Assembly (NCBI GenBank): GCA_937925385.1
Contig: CALEWN010000233.1
Coordinates: 1-9,092 of the forward strand
Origin: an uncultured Senegalimassilia sp.
GTDB taxonomy: Bacteria > Actinomycetota > Coriobacteriia > Coriobacteriales > Eggerthellaceae
Length of the DNA: 9,092 nt
Reading direction: 5' to 3'
Positions 1-6,573 of the stretch are shown here, piece by piece. The notes under the pieces were generated by a model, which saw only the letters and a program-made list of their open reading frames with translations, did not search any database and was not told the DNA's origin. Positions within the stretch are counted from its first letter, which is position 1, and every line of letters begins with the position of its first letter. The position numbers and the translations under genes are program-made.

Positions 1-40
1 CTTCCAGTGACTGGAGTTCTGACGTGTGCTCTTCCGATCT
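1..40 (+). other. Illumina sequencing adapter remnant (non-genomic)
   Basis: Bases 7-40 match the 34-base Illumina index-read adapter (begins GTGACTGGAGTTC, ends GTGTGCTCTTCCGATCT) with one mismatch, T instead of A at base 20. Bases 1-6 occupy the place where the sample index sits in the full adapter. The adapter sequence is established knowledge and the match is read directly. Everything left of base 41 should be treated as library construct, so the apparent gene end here is artificial. Confidence 0.96.
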
Positions 41-1331
41 AAGCCCCGAAAGTCTCCAGCCGGGTGATCCGCGCGGGCACAATGTCTCCGCACCGCATGT
101 TTTGTATGTATTCGTACCGGCACCGTTCCTGGGCGTCCCGGCGGGACAGCACCGCCCGCCGCCGTCCGTCCGGCAGATGCTCGAAGCCCGAAACCGTAAA
201 GCAAACCGGCTTGCTCACCCGGGAAATCAGGGCGATGTCCCGCGTCGTTCCCTCCGCGATGCCCACGGCCCCCTCATAATAGGGGATGATGCCCTCCATG
301 CGGCTGAGGTATTCGAACGCATCGACGGCCTCGTCGTCGGTGACGGGCACGTACCGCGCGCGCCCGCTGTCGTGCAGCGCGGCGTGTTCGGGCCCGATGC
401 CCGGGTAGTCAAGGCCTGCGGAAATGGAGTACACCGGCGCGATCTGCCCGTATTCGTCCTGGCAGAAGTAGCTTTTCATGCCATGGAAGATACCGAGGCG
501 CCCCGTTGCGATGGTTGCGGCGGTTTCGGGCGTATCGGCTCCGCGACCTGCGGCTTCACATCCGATGAGATGCACCGACGGGTCGTCGATGAAATGGTAG
601 AAGGCGCCGATGGCGTTGCTTCCGCCGCCGACGCAGGCGAGCACGGCGTCGGGCAGGCGGCCTTCCTTCTTCTGCAGCTGCTCTTTGATCTCGCGGCTGA
701 TGACCGATTGGAAATCGCGCACCATGGTGGGGAAGGGGTGCGGGCCCATGACCGATCCCAGGCAGTAATGCGTGTCATCGATGCGGCAGGTCCATTCGCG
801 GAAGGTCTCGTTGACGGCGTCTTTCAGCGTGCCGGTACCGGAATCGACGGGGCGCACCTCGGCGCCGAGCAGGCGCATCTTGTACACGTTGAGCGCCTGG
901 CGCTCGGTGTCCTCGCGCCCCATGTAGACGACGCATTCCATGTTGAGCAGCGCCGCCGCCGTGGCGGTGGCCACGCCGTGCTGACCTGCGCCGGTTTCAG
1001 CGATCAGGCGCGTTTTGCCCATCTTCTTCGCCAGCAGCGCCTGCCCGAGCACGTTGTTGATCTTGTGCGCGCCGGTGTGGTTGAGGTCTTCGCGCTTGAG
1101 GTAGATTTTCGCTCCGCCAAGATCGGCGGTCATGCGCTCGGCCAGGTACAGCAGGCTCGGACGGCCGGCGTATTCGTTGAAAAGCCTGGTCAGCTCAGCG
1201 TTAAATCCTGGGTCGTTCTTGTAATGCTCGTAAGCTTCGTTGAGGTCGTTCACGGCGTTCATCAGGGTTTCGGGGATGTATTGCCCGCCATGAACGCCGA
1301 AGCGTCCTTGCGATGTAGGGGAGTTGTTCAT
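39..1331 (-). CDS. trpB: Tryptophan synthase beta chain, authentic for residues 1-350, then chimeric
   Basis: TrpB makes L-tryptophan from indole and L-serine with pyridoxal phosphate (PLP), in complex with TrpA in the cytoplasm. Visible family marks: the N-terminal [14 protein letters not shown] block, the HTGAHKINN motif with PLP lysine K90, ETGAGQHG with catalytic E112, and the PLP phosphate loop GGGSNA at 235-240. The match continues to SRMEGIIP at 343-350 (codons ending at base 282). Beyond that the expected C-terminus, including the SGRGDKD PLP-ring contact, is missing and replaced by S1-like sequence. The stop TAG uses T at base 41 and two adapter bases, so it is not a real stop. The ATG start at 1331 has AAAGGA 5 bases upstream. 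Authentic trpB here is 282-1331 and is 3' truncated. It follows trpF after 168 bases; trpA would be expected next. Confidence 0.93.
   Translation of the reverse strand: MNNSPTSQGRFGVHGGQYIPETLMNAVNDLNEAYEHYKNDPGFNAELTRLFNEYAGRPSLLYLAERMTADLGGAKIYLKREDLNHTGAHKINNVLGQALLAKKMGKTRLIAETGAGQHGVATATAAALLNMECVVYMGREDTERQALNVYKMRLLGAEVRPVDSGTGTLKDAVNETFREWTCRIDDTHYCLGSVMGPHPFPTMVRDFQSVISREIKEQLQKKEGRLPDAVLACVGGGSNAIGAFYHFIDDPSVHLIGCEAAGRGADTPETAATIATGRLGIFHGMKSYFCQDEYGQIAPVYSISAGLDYPGIGPEHAALHDSGRARYVPVTDDEAVDAFEYLSRMEGIIPYYEGAVGIAEGTTRDIALISRVSKPVCFTVSGFEHLPDGRRRAVLSRRDAQERCRYEYIQNMRCGDIVPARITRLETFGA
41..281 (-). other. Foreign fragment of an S1-domain RNA-binding protein, joined in frame to trpB
   Basis: In the trpB frame this segment encodes 80 residues (351-430 of the ORF) with no resemblance to the TrpB C-terminus. 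From memory it resembles the clostridial S1-domain proteins often annotated as ribosomal protein S1 or S1 RNA-binding protein: a block like [20 protein letters not shown], then [10 protein letters not shown], then [10 protein letters not shown], then [16 protein letters not shown], which looks like the first strand of an S1 OB-fold. The fragment stops at the adapter, where the S1 fold would go on with further strands. Eleven of its 12 arginine codons are CGG, against one of 20 in the preceding TrpB part. I infer DNA from another organism, probably a Firmicute, attached by library or assembly error. The family name is recalled, not searched. Confidence 0.75.
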
Positions 1332-1356
1332 GGTTGTCCTTTCGTGAGGGTGGGGG

Positions 1357-1465
1357 GTGCGAACAGGGGACGGAGGTGTGTTCGTCTGGGGGTGGTGGAG
1401 GGTAGGTGGGGGGCGTTTGCTTTGCGAATGTGCGAACGGGGGACGTGCGCGAACACACCTCCGTC
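1357..1465. repeat. REP-like composite repeat in the trpF-trpB spacer
   Basis: Two 16-base arms, GACGGAGGTGTGTTCG at 1369-1384 and its exact reverse complement at 1450-1465, enclose a 65-base loop. A direct repeat overlaps them: GTGCGAACAGGGGACG from 1357 and GTGCGAACGGGGGACG at 1430-1445, with one difference. Perfect 16-base arms are unlikely by chance. The GGGGACGGAGG style recalls repetitive extragenic palindromes, but that is inference, since other copies cannot be seen here. On the transcript it could form a long stem; there is no T-run after it, so it is not an obvious terminator. Confidence 0.6.
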
Positions 1466-1499
1466 TCCTATTCGCGCTGGTGGGTGCCGTTTCGGAAGG

Positions 1500-2174
1500 C
1501 TACGTGGTTGCAGCTGTCTCGTGCCGGGCGGCCCTGACTGCGGCGAGCATCTTCTTGGGGTCTTTTACGCCGTTGGTTTCCAAGCTGGAGCTCATGTCGA
1601 CGCCTACGCAAAAGCCGCCGGAAGCGTTGCGGGCTTTCGCCATCGCCTGCGCCAGGTTGTCCGGCCCGAGGCCGCCCGCCAGCAGGAATGGTCGAGGGAA
1701 TCCCGTCAGCAAACGCCAGTCGAATGGACGTCCACTGCCTTGTCCGCTGTCGAGCAACACCAGGTCGGCGGTGCTTGCGGCCGCTCGCAGCGTGTCACCG
1801 ATCGTTGCGATGCGAAACGCCTGGATGATGCGCGCTTGTGCGGGATCGCTTGCGCGCTCTGCTTGCAGGCCGGCGACTGAGCGAAGGTTTGCGATGTAGG
1901 CGGCATCTTCGCTCCCATGCAGCTGAACTGCGGCGTTCGGCGCTTCCGTCAGGAACCGGTGAACGGTTTCAACCGGTGCGTCCACAAACACGCCGACCGG
2001 GCGTATGGTCGTGTCAAGCGAAGATGCCAGCTCAACGGCCCGCGCTAGCGGGATGCTGCTGCGCTTGCCTGCAACGTCGATTACGAACCCGGCGAAATCG
2101 GGCTGCGCGGCGTTTGCCGCGGCAACGTCGGCTGCCGTGCGCAGCCCGCAGAGTTTCACCAGGGGTGTTTGCAT
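1500..2174 (-). CDS. trpF: Phosphoribosylanthranilate isomerase
   Basis: TrpF carries out the Amadori rearrangement of phosphoribosylanthranilate to CdRP, the step before TrpC's reaction. The 224-residue protein is a single TIM barrel of roughly family length. It has the N-terminal VKLCGLR motif with general-base cysteine C9, the QLHG strand (84-87), LLDSGQGSGRPFDW with general-acid aspartate D142, and two phosphate-binding loops, LAGGLGPDN (165-173) and VDMSSSLETNGVKDP (192-206). The last usually reads SSGVE, so the SSSLE form is a mild variant. The ATG start has AGGAGA 7 bases upstream. It lies 124 bases after trpC and 168 bases before trpB. All catalytic residues are present and the frame is intact, so I expect a functional enzyme. 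Confidence 0.96.
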   Translation of the reverse strand: MQTPLVKLCGLRTAADVAAANAAQPDFAGFVIDVAGKRSSIPLARAVELASSLDTTIRPVGVFVDAPVETVHRFLTEAPNAAVQLHGSEDAAYIANLRSVAGLQAERASDPAQARIIQAFRIATIGDTLRAAASTADLVLLDSGQGSGRPFDWRLLTGFPRPFLLAGGLGPDNLAQAMAKARNASGGFCVGVDMSSSLETNGVKDPKKMLAAVRAARHETAATT

Positions 2175-2233
2175 GGAAGGGTCTCCTATCGTGATAGGGA
2201 AGGCGGATGATGAAGATTGGTTTTGCTGATATT

Positions 2234-2296
2234 GGGGGCGTTTTGTCCTTAGGTCGGTTGCTTTCGCTGACGGGGGCGTTCGCCCCGAGGTCGGTT
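2234..2296. repeat. Imperfect direct repeat in the trpC-trpF spacer
   Basis: GGGGGCGTT followed about 8 bases later by AGGTCGGTT occurs twice, at 2234-2259 and 2272-2296, a period of 37-38 bases. The second copy abuts the trpC stop codon and contains a small hairpin, GGGGC-GTTC-GCCCC at 2272-2285 (with one more G outside). No terminator T-run follows on the transcribed strand. I see no coding potential in the 124-base spacer apart from the trpF ribosome binding site. Confidence 0.5.
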
Positions 2297-2298
2297 CC

Positions 2299-3099
2299 TT
2301 AAACTGAGCTGTCGCGCAATTCGGCCAGCTTCGCCTGTTTGTCGGGCGCGCGCATCAGCGTTTCGCCGACCAGCACCGCGTCGGCGCGCATGGCGCGGGC
2401 GGCTTTGACGTCGTCTGCGGTTTTGATACCGCTTTCGGAAACGAAGAGCGTGTCGGCGGGCACCAGGTCGCGAAGCGCCTGCGCCGCTTTCATGTCGATG
2501 GCAAACGTTTTCAGGTCGCGGTTGTTCACGCCGATGACGCGCGCCCCGCAGGCGACGGCGCGCTCGACTTCCTGGGCGGTGTGGGCTTCCACCAGCGCCG
2601 ATAGCTGCAACTCATCGCAAAGCCCTTGATAGGCGGCAAGCTGCGCATCGTCAAGGATCGCGCAGATGAGCAACACCGCTTGCGCGCCAAGCTCCTTCGC
2701 CTCGTAGATCATGTAGTCGTCCACCACGAAGTCTTTGCGCAGCACGGGGATGTCGACCTCGCGTGCGATTTCGCTCAGATACTCGTTTCGCCCCTGGAAC
2801 CAGTAGGGCTCGGTCAGGCACGAGATGGCGGCCGCACCTGCGGATTCGTAGTCGTGCGCAATCTGCAGGTAGGGGAAGTCGGGCGCGATGAGGCCTTTTG
2901 AGGGGCTCGCGCGTTTCGCTTCCGCGATGAACTGCACCCCGGGTTGCCTGAGCGCCTCCTCGAAAGGGAACGCTTGCGGGCCCGTGTCGCGGGCGAGTGC
3001 CGCTTCCGCCGCGGTGCGTACGCTGGCCAGCGGACGGGTGCGCTTTTGCTCGGCTACGCGCTGGCGCGTTCGGTCGGCTATTTCATCAGGCATGTTCAC
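2299..3099 (-). CDS. trpC: Indole-3-glycerol phosphate synthase
   Basis: TrpC closes the indole ring by decarboxylating and cyclising CdRP to indole-3-glycerol phosphate, the substrate of TrpA. The 266-residue TIM barrel shows the FIAEAKRASPSKG block with catalytic lysines, the DYESAGAAAISCLTEPYWFQG strand-loop, VLRKDFVVDDYMIYEAKELGA with a catalytic lysine in RKDF, ALVEAH, IGVNNRDLKTF, and the phosphate loops FVSESGI and AVLVGETLM. I chose the GTG at 3099 because AAAGGACAACCGTGAAC here matches AAAGGACAACCATGAAC at the trpB start almost base for base; the ATG at 3093 would sit 12 bases from the AGGA. The 279-base spacer before it is the longest in the operon. The frame is intact and the enzyme is probably functional. 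Confidence 0.96.
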   Translation of the reverse strand: MNMPDEIADRTRQRVAEQKRTRPLASVRTAAEAALARDTGPQAFPFEEALRQPGVQFIAEAKRASPSKGLIAPDFPYLQIAHDYESAGAAAISCLTEPYWFQGRNEYLSEIAREVDIPVLRKDFVVDDYMIYEAKELGAQAVLLICAILDDAQLAAYQGLCDELQLSALVEAHTAQEVERAVACGARVIGVNNRDLKTFAIDMKAAQALRDLVPADTLFVSESGIKTADDVKAARAMRADAVLVGETLMRAPDKQAKLAELRDSSV

Positions 3100-3378
3100 G
3101 GTTGTCCTTTGCTGGGTTAGGAGGGGTGTTGCGTCGGGGGTTGTCAGGGACTCCGGGAGCCGGGGGTCCGGGGATCGGGGGAGAAATCGGAGGCTAAATC
3201 GGCCGCTTTTGCGTTCGGATCATGGGGCTCTCGTGCTTTGCGCAGCGTGTGGAAGAGCACGCGAATGGGCTGCTTGCTCGCGCGGGACTTGGGGTTCCGA
3301 CACCCTGCACTGTGCCGTGCGATGCAATGCGCGGAAAAGCGCGCGGGCCGGCAGCTTGCGATTCGGGGCCTAGCATCC
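3100..3378. other. 279-base trpD-trpC spacer with a G-quadruplex-capable tract
   Basis: I see no gene with a ribosome binding site here. The plus (template) strand has six runs of three to five G between 3136 and 3181 with loops of 3-6 bases, which fits the G3+N1-7 quadruplex pattern; the mRNA is correspondingly C-rich. Other structure includes arms CGTGCT/AGCACG near 3232-3261 and a GCGCG-CTTTTC-CGCGC hairpin near 3330-3345. None is followed by a T-run on the transcribed strand. The trpC ribosome binding site is at about 3104-3109. Confidence 0.55.
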
Positions 3379-4413
3379 TTAAGCGTTGCTGGCTTTCGCG
3401 TATGCTTCGAGCGTTGCGGCGGCGGCTCCGGAGTCGATCAGCTTGTTCGCGAGCTCGACGCCGTCGCGCAGCGAGGGTGCCGTGCCCGCCACGTACATGC
3501 CGGCTGCAGCGTTAAGCACCACGGTGTCGCGTCTGTATCCGTGCTCCTTACCGCTCAGAATATCACGCGTGATCTGGGCGTTTTCCTCTGGCGACCCGCC
3601 GTGCAGGTCATCGCGCGTGCAGCGGGACATACCGAACTGCTCCGGCGTCAGCTCGTAGGTGCGGAAGGCCGGCGCGTGAAAGTCTCCACCGCCGAATTCG
3701 CAAACCTTGGTGGGGCCGGCGCAGGACAGCTCGTCGAGCATGCATTCCCCGTACACCACCATGCCGTGCTGCACGCCCAGGCTCACGAGCACGCGGGCCA
3801 GCGGCTCAACCAGCGCGCCGTCGTATACGCCGAGCACCATATAGCGGGGGTTTGCGGGGTTCGTCAGCGGGCCCAGGATATTGAACACGGTGCGAATACC
3901 CAGTTCTTTGCGAATCGGACCGACATGCTTCATCGCTGCATGGTACTTTTGCGCGAACAGGAAGCAGATGCCGACCTCGTCAAGCAGCTTGCAGCACAGC
4001 TCGGGGCCCTGCTCGATGTTGACGCCGAGAGCTTCCAGACAGTCGGCCGCGCCCGAGCTCGACGATGCCGCGCGGTTCCCGTGTTTCGCCACTTTTGCGC
4101 CGCTGGCTGCGATGATGATCGAAGCCGTGGTGGAGATGTTGAAGCTGTGCGCCTTGTCGCCGCCGGTGCCCACGATCTCAAGCACGGGGCTGGGGTAGTC
4201 GACCGGCGTGGCGAAGGTGCGCATGGCGGTGGCGCAGCCGGTGATTTCGTCGATGGTCTCCGCTTTCGTGCTTTTCGTGGATAGCGCGGCAAGGAAAGCC
4301 GCCGTCTGGACCGCCGTGGTCTGTCCGGACATGATCTCGCAGATGGTGTCGTAGGCTTCCTGGTAGGTGAGGTCTTGCTTGTCGACAAGCTTCTGAATCG
4401 CCTCGGTGATCAT
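3379..4413 (-). CDS. trpD: Anthranilate phosphoribosyltransferase
   Basis: TrpD transfers phosphoribose from PRPP to anthranilate, acting after the TrpE-TrpG synthase. The 344-residue length is normal for the family. It has an N-terminal helical domain (about 1-70), the PRPP loop [17 protein letters not shown] (79-94), [21 protein letters not shown] from 110, the anthranilate-binding arginine region in [19 protein letters not shown] (R168), and the metal-binding LDELS acidic pair (D227, E228). The position often filled by lysine in the KHGNR-SS-K-SG loop is serine here; relatives vary at this place. The ATG at 4413 has AAAGGAGCACC directly upstream, like trpB and trpC. A longer frame back to 4671 is rejected because it overlaps trpG and adds arginine-rich, non-family sequence. 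It is 106 bases after trpG. Confidence 0.95.
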   Translation of the reverse strand: MITEAIQKLVDKQDLTYQEAYDTICEIMSGQTTAVQTAAFLAALSTKSTKAETIDEITGCATAMRTFATPVDYPSPVLEIVGTGGDKAHSFNISTTASIIIAASGAKVAKHGNRAASSSSGAADCLEALGVNIEQGPELCCKLLDEVGICFLFAQKYHAAMKHVGPIRKELGIRTVFNILGPLTNPANPRYMVLGVYDGALVEPLARVLVSLGVQHGMVVYGECMLDELSCAGPTKVCEFGGGDFHAPAFRTYELTPEQFGMSRCTRDDLHGGSPEENAQITRDILSGKEHGYRRDTVVLNAAAGMYVAGTAPSLRDGVELANKLIDSGAAAATLEAYAKASNA

Positions 4414-4519
4414 GGTGCTCCTTTCGAACAAAGGTGTGAACAGGGAAGATGGGGAATGCGTGTGCCGCTGCGCCATCGTTTGACGCCCAGTTCGGAAGGC
4501 TTGGCGGGCATGGTCGGCG
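4414..4519. repeat. trpG-trpD spacer sharing short blocks with the trpF-trpB spacer
   Basis: GTGTGAACAGGGA at 4434-4446 resembles GTGCGAACAGGGGA at 1357-1370, and TTCGGAAGGCT at 4491-4501 is identical to 1491-1501. The two blocks come in the same order in both spacers, 57 and about 134 bases apart. This suggests related intergenic elements, though the matches are short. There is no coding evidence. The trpD ribosome binding site (AAAGGAG) is at its edge. Confidence 0.4.
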
Positions 4520-5200
4520 TCAGCACGGGGCACCTGCGCTCGGGTATGCGTTGGCGCTTCCCTCTCCGTTCGGGCGTGTGTCGGCACCCACCTTCCCGCT
4601 CGAGCATGCGTTGGCGCCCGCCTTCTCGCTCGGCACCAAAGACAGGAAGTTCGCCGCGATGGTAGCCCCATCGGGCGTCATGATGCTTTCCGGGTGGAAT
4701 TGCACGCCGAAGACGCGCCGTGCGGCATCCTCGACCGCCATGACCTCGCCATCGGCTGTCCGGGCGGTGACGCGCAGGTTTTCCGGCGAGGTGCGCTCAT
4801 CCGCTGCAAGCGAGTGGTAGCGGGCAACGGGAAATGCATCGGGCAGGCCGCTGAACAGGGCGCTTTCCCGCGTGCGCTCGACGGTGGACACCTTCCCGTG
4901 CATAAGCTCCCTCGCGTACCCGACGGTGCCGCCGAACGCTTCGCAAATAGCCTGATGTCCCAGGCATACGCCGAGTATGGGGATGCGCCCGGCGAAACGC
5001 TTGATCGCCGGAATGCACACGCCGGCATCGGCAGGTCGCCCCGGACCTGGCGACAAGATGATGGCGTCAGGCGCGAGTGCTTCGATATCATCGCAGGTCA
5101 ACGCATCGTTTCGCATGACGGTGACATCGGGTCGCATGCTGCCGACCAGTTGATAGAGGTTGTAGACGAAGCTGTCGTAGTTGTCGATAAGCAGGATCAT
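4520..5200 (-). CDS. trpG: Anthranilate synthase glutamine amidotransferase subunit with a repeat tail
   Basis: TrpG releases ammonia from glutamine and passes it to TrpE for anthranilate formation. It is a class I amidotransferase: [14 protein letters not shown] at the start, oxyanion-loop SPGPGRP (50-56), nucleophile elbow GVCLGHQ with C79, and the HPES motif with H169 and E171, completing the triad. The fold ends near residue 190 (ANFLSLVP), about the usual length for TrpG. Residues 191-226 are extra: three degenerate ten-residue repeats and a partial one, rich in Ala, Gly, Ser and Asn. The ATG overlaps the trpE stop as ATGA, with GGAGG inside the trpE end, so translation is probably coupled. 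The core is intact; the tail is likely disordered and its role is unknown. A dual-use PabA role is possible, but the operon argues for TrpG. Confidence 0.96.
   Translation of the reverse strand: MILLIDNYDSFVYNLYQLVGSMRPDVTVMRNDALTCDDIEALAPDAIILSPGPGRPADAGVCIPAIKRFAGRIPILGVCLGHQAICEAFGGTVGYARELMHGKVSTVERTRESALFSGLPDAFPVARYHSLAADERTSPENLRVTARTADGEVMAVEDAARRVFGVQFHPESIMTPDGATIAANFLSLVPSEKAGANACSSGKVGADTRPNGEGSANAYPSAGAPC
4523..4630 (-). repeat. 30-base in-frame minisatellite encoding the TrpG tail
   Basis: Residues 191-200 ([10 protein letters not shown]), 201-210 ([10 protein letters not shown]) and 211-220 ([10 protein letters not shown]) align as three ten-residue units, with a partial unit 221-226. 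The bases repeat with a 30-base period: ATGCGTTGGCGC occurs on the plus strand near 4546 and again near 4606. Divergence between units suggests an old or fast-drifting repeat. Confidence 0.75.
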
Positions 5201-6444
5201 CGCACGCCTCCTTGCGCAAGCTCGATTGCGCGAACCACCGCGCGCGCTTTGTTACGGCATTCCGCGTATTCGGTTTCGGGCACGCTGTCGGCCACGATGC
5301 CGGAGCCCGATTGCACGCACACGCGGCCGTCTTTTTTGTACGCCAGGCGGATGGAGATGCACGTGTCCATGTTCCCGGTGAAATCCAGGTACCCGATCGC
5401 GCCACCGTAGATGCCGCGTTTTGCGCCTTCGAGCTCTTGGATGATCTCGGCCGCGCGCAGCTTCGGTGCGCCGGAAAGCGTGCCGGCGGGCAGAATCGCG
5501 TCGATGGCGTCAACGGCAGTTTTCACGCAGCCGTTTTCCAGGCGCGTGAGCGTTTCGGGCGACGCGCCGGCAAGCTCGATGTCGTCGCTTGAGAAAAAGA
5601 ACATGTAGGGAGAAGGGTTCGTTGCGCGCAGCACGCGATACACGTCGAGCAGGCTTCCGCGGGCCGGCGCGGATAGGGGATTGGACAGCACCACTTGGAA
5701 GATATCGCCTTCATGGATGTAGCGTTTTGCGCGCATGACCATGTCGGCGAACTGCGCTTGCGAGAAGCGGGGCGCGAGCTCGGTTTGCAGCGACAAGGCG
5801 GGGAAGTACGCGCGGGAACCGCTGGTCAGCAGGTCGATCATGCGGTCGCAGGCATCTTGCGCCTTCGTATACGCGGCTTTGATGCCATCCGGGTCGGTAA
5901 GATCGACGCCGGCGATGATCTTGAGCTTTTGCTCAAGGTTGTCGAACACGATGACCTGGTCGAACAACATCAGGTCGACGTCGCGGAAGTCGCGATCGGC
6001 AAGCTGGTGCTCGCGCAGGCGCGGCTCGGCGTACTTGATGTAGTCGTATGCGAAGTACCCGACAAGGCCGCCGGCCAACGGCGGCATGCCCGGCACGGCG
6101 GGGCTGGCATAGCGGGCGAGCCCGCCGCGGAGGGCGTCACCGGGGTGCTCGACATGCTGCTCGGTGGTGCGCGTCGGTTCGCCCTCGGCTCCTTCGCGGA
6201 TGCTGAGCAAGCCGTTCGTGCAGGTTAGCTCCATGGTGGGGTTGCAACCAAGGAATGAATAGCGCCCCCAGGTGCGCCCCTGCTCGGCGCTTTCGAGCAG
6301 GAAGCAGTGACAGCTTGCCGAGCGCAGCGTGCGCAGCGCCTCCACTGGCGTGAAGCGGTCCGCCAGCAGCTCCTTGCATACGGGCACGCGACGATATGCC
6401 CCGGTTTGCGCATAAGCTTGCACCGCCTCAAGCGTTGGGAACAT
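5197..6444 (-). CDS. trpE: Anthranilate synthase component I with a large internal in-frame deletion
   Basis: TrpE converts chorismate and ammonia to anthranilate, with TrpG supplying the ammonia. The N-terminal domain is present, including the LLES motif (49-52) that in the family helps bind feedback tryptophan, and SAEQGRTWGRYSFLG. The chorismate-binding domain starts normally (EGDIFQVVLSNPL 245-257, SPYMFFF, LAGASPETLTRLENGCVKT to 309), then jumps at about base 5517 to AVDAIDAILPAGTLSGAPK. Family members have about 75-85 residues between, with GTRPRG, the ERAEH and LVDLGRNDLGRV blocks and the VMH catalytic histidine; all are absent. The end is normal (TCISIRLAY, VQSGSGIVADSVPETEYAE). The result is 415 residues against about 490-520 usual, predicted inactive. 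The ATG at 6444 has AGGAGGTG 4 bases upstream. It overlaps trpG by 4 bases. Deletion or misassembly cannot be decided here. Confidence 0.93.
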   Translation of the reverse strand: MFPTLEAVQAYAQTGAYRRVPVCKELLADRFTPVEALRTLRSASCHCFLLESAEQGRTWGRYSFLGCNPTMELTCTNGLLSIREGAEGEPTRTTEQHVEHPGDALRGGLARYASPAVPGMPPLAGGLVGYFAYDYIKYAEPRLREHQLADRDFRDVDLMLFDQVIVFDNLEQKLKIIAGVDLTDPDGIKAAYTKAQDACDRMIDLLTSGSRAYFPALSLQTELAPRFSQAQFADMVMRAKRYIHEGDIFQVVLSNPLSAPARGSLLDVYRVLRATNPSPYMFFFSSDDIELAGASPETLTRLENGCVKTAVDAIDAILPAGTLSGAPKLRAAEIIQELEGAKRGIYGGAIGYLDFTGNMDTCISIRLAYKKDGRVCVQSGSGIVADSVPETEYAECRNKARAVVRAIELAQGGVR

Positions 6445-6467
6445 CCGGCACCTCCTGAAAGGCTCCT

Positions 6468-6483
6468 CCGGTCTGCCGACCGG
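6468..6483 (-). other. Small hairpin upstream of the trpE ribosome binding site
   Basis: CCGGTC-GGCA-GACCGG forms a perfect six-pair stem on the transcript, between the T-box terminator and the trpE AGGAGG. No T-run follows. It may only separate the terminator from the start site; no function is claimed. Confidence 0.45.
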
Positions 6484-6500
6484 GGCCGGATCGGGCAACG

Positions 6501-6546
6501 AAAAAGCCCGTCCCGGCAAACGAATACGTCTACCAAGGACGGGCTT
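6501..6546 (-). terminator. Regulated intrinsic terminator of the trp leader
   Basis: AAGCCCGTCC (6546-6537) and GGACGGGCTT (6513-6504) form a perfect ten-pair stem followed by a run of five T (6505-6501). It stops transcription before trpE unless the antiterminator forms. Confidence 0.93.
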
Positions 6547-6573
6547 ACAGCTATACCCGCGGTGCCACCTTGA
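6533..6573 (-). promoter_or_regulatory. T-box antiterminator helix
   Basis: UCAAGG (6573-6568) pairs with CCUUGG (6538-6533), leaving a seven-base bulge UGGCACC (6567-6561). A second helix pairs GCGGG (6560-6556) with CCCGU (6543-6539). This is the family's two-helix, seven-base-bulge layout. It uses bases 6543-6537 that the terminator also needs, so the two folds exclude each other. Confidence 0.88.

Noticed and set aside
39..1331. A genuine novel TrpB-S1 fusion protein
   Set aside because: The adapter at the end, the codon-use switch at the join, the missing TrpB C-terminus and the incomplete S1 domain all point to an artefact.
24..1880. 618-codon plus-strand open frame opposite trpB and trpF
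   Set aside because: It begins inside the adapter and mirrors two well-supported genes on the other strand. Long antisense frames are common in GC-rich DNA, and the protein has no recognisable motif.
3194..3376. 60-codon frame in the trpD-trpC spacer
   Set aside because: It lacks a convincing ribosome binding site and any recognisable motif; the composition looks like untranslated GC-rich sequence.
4414..4671. 86-residue N-terminal extension of TrpD
   Set aside because: It is arginine-rich, repeats because it reads the trpG minisatellite in another frame, and the ATG at 4413 has a strong ribosome binding site and fits the family start.
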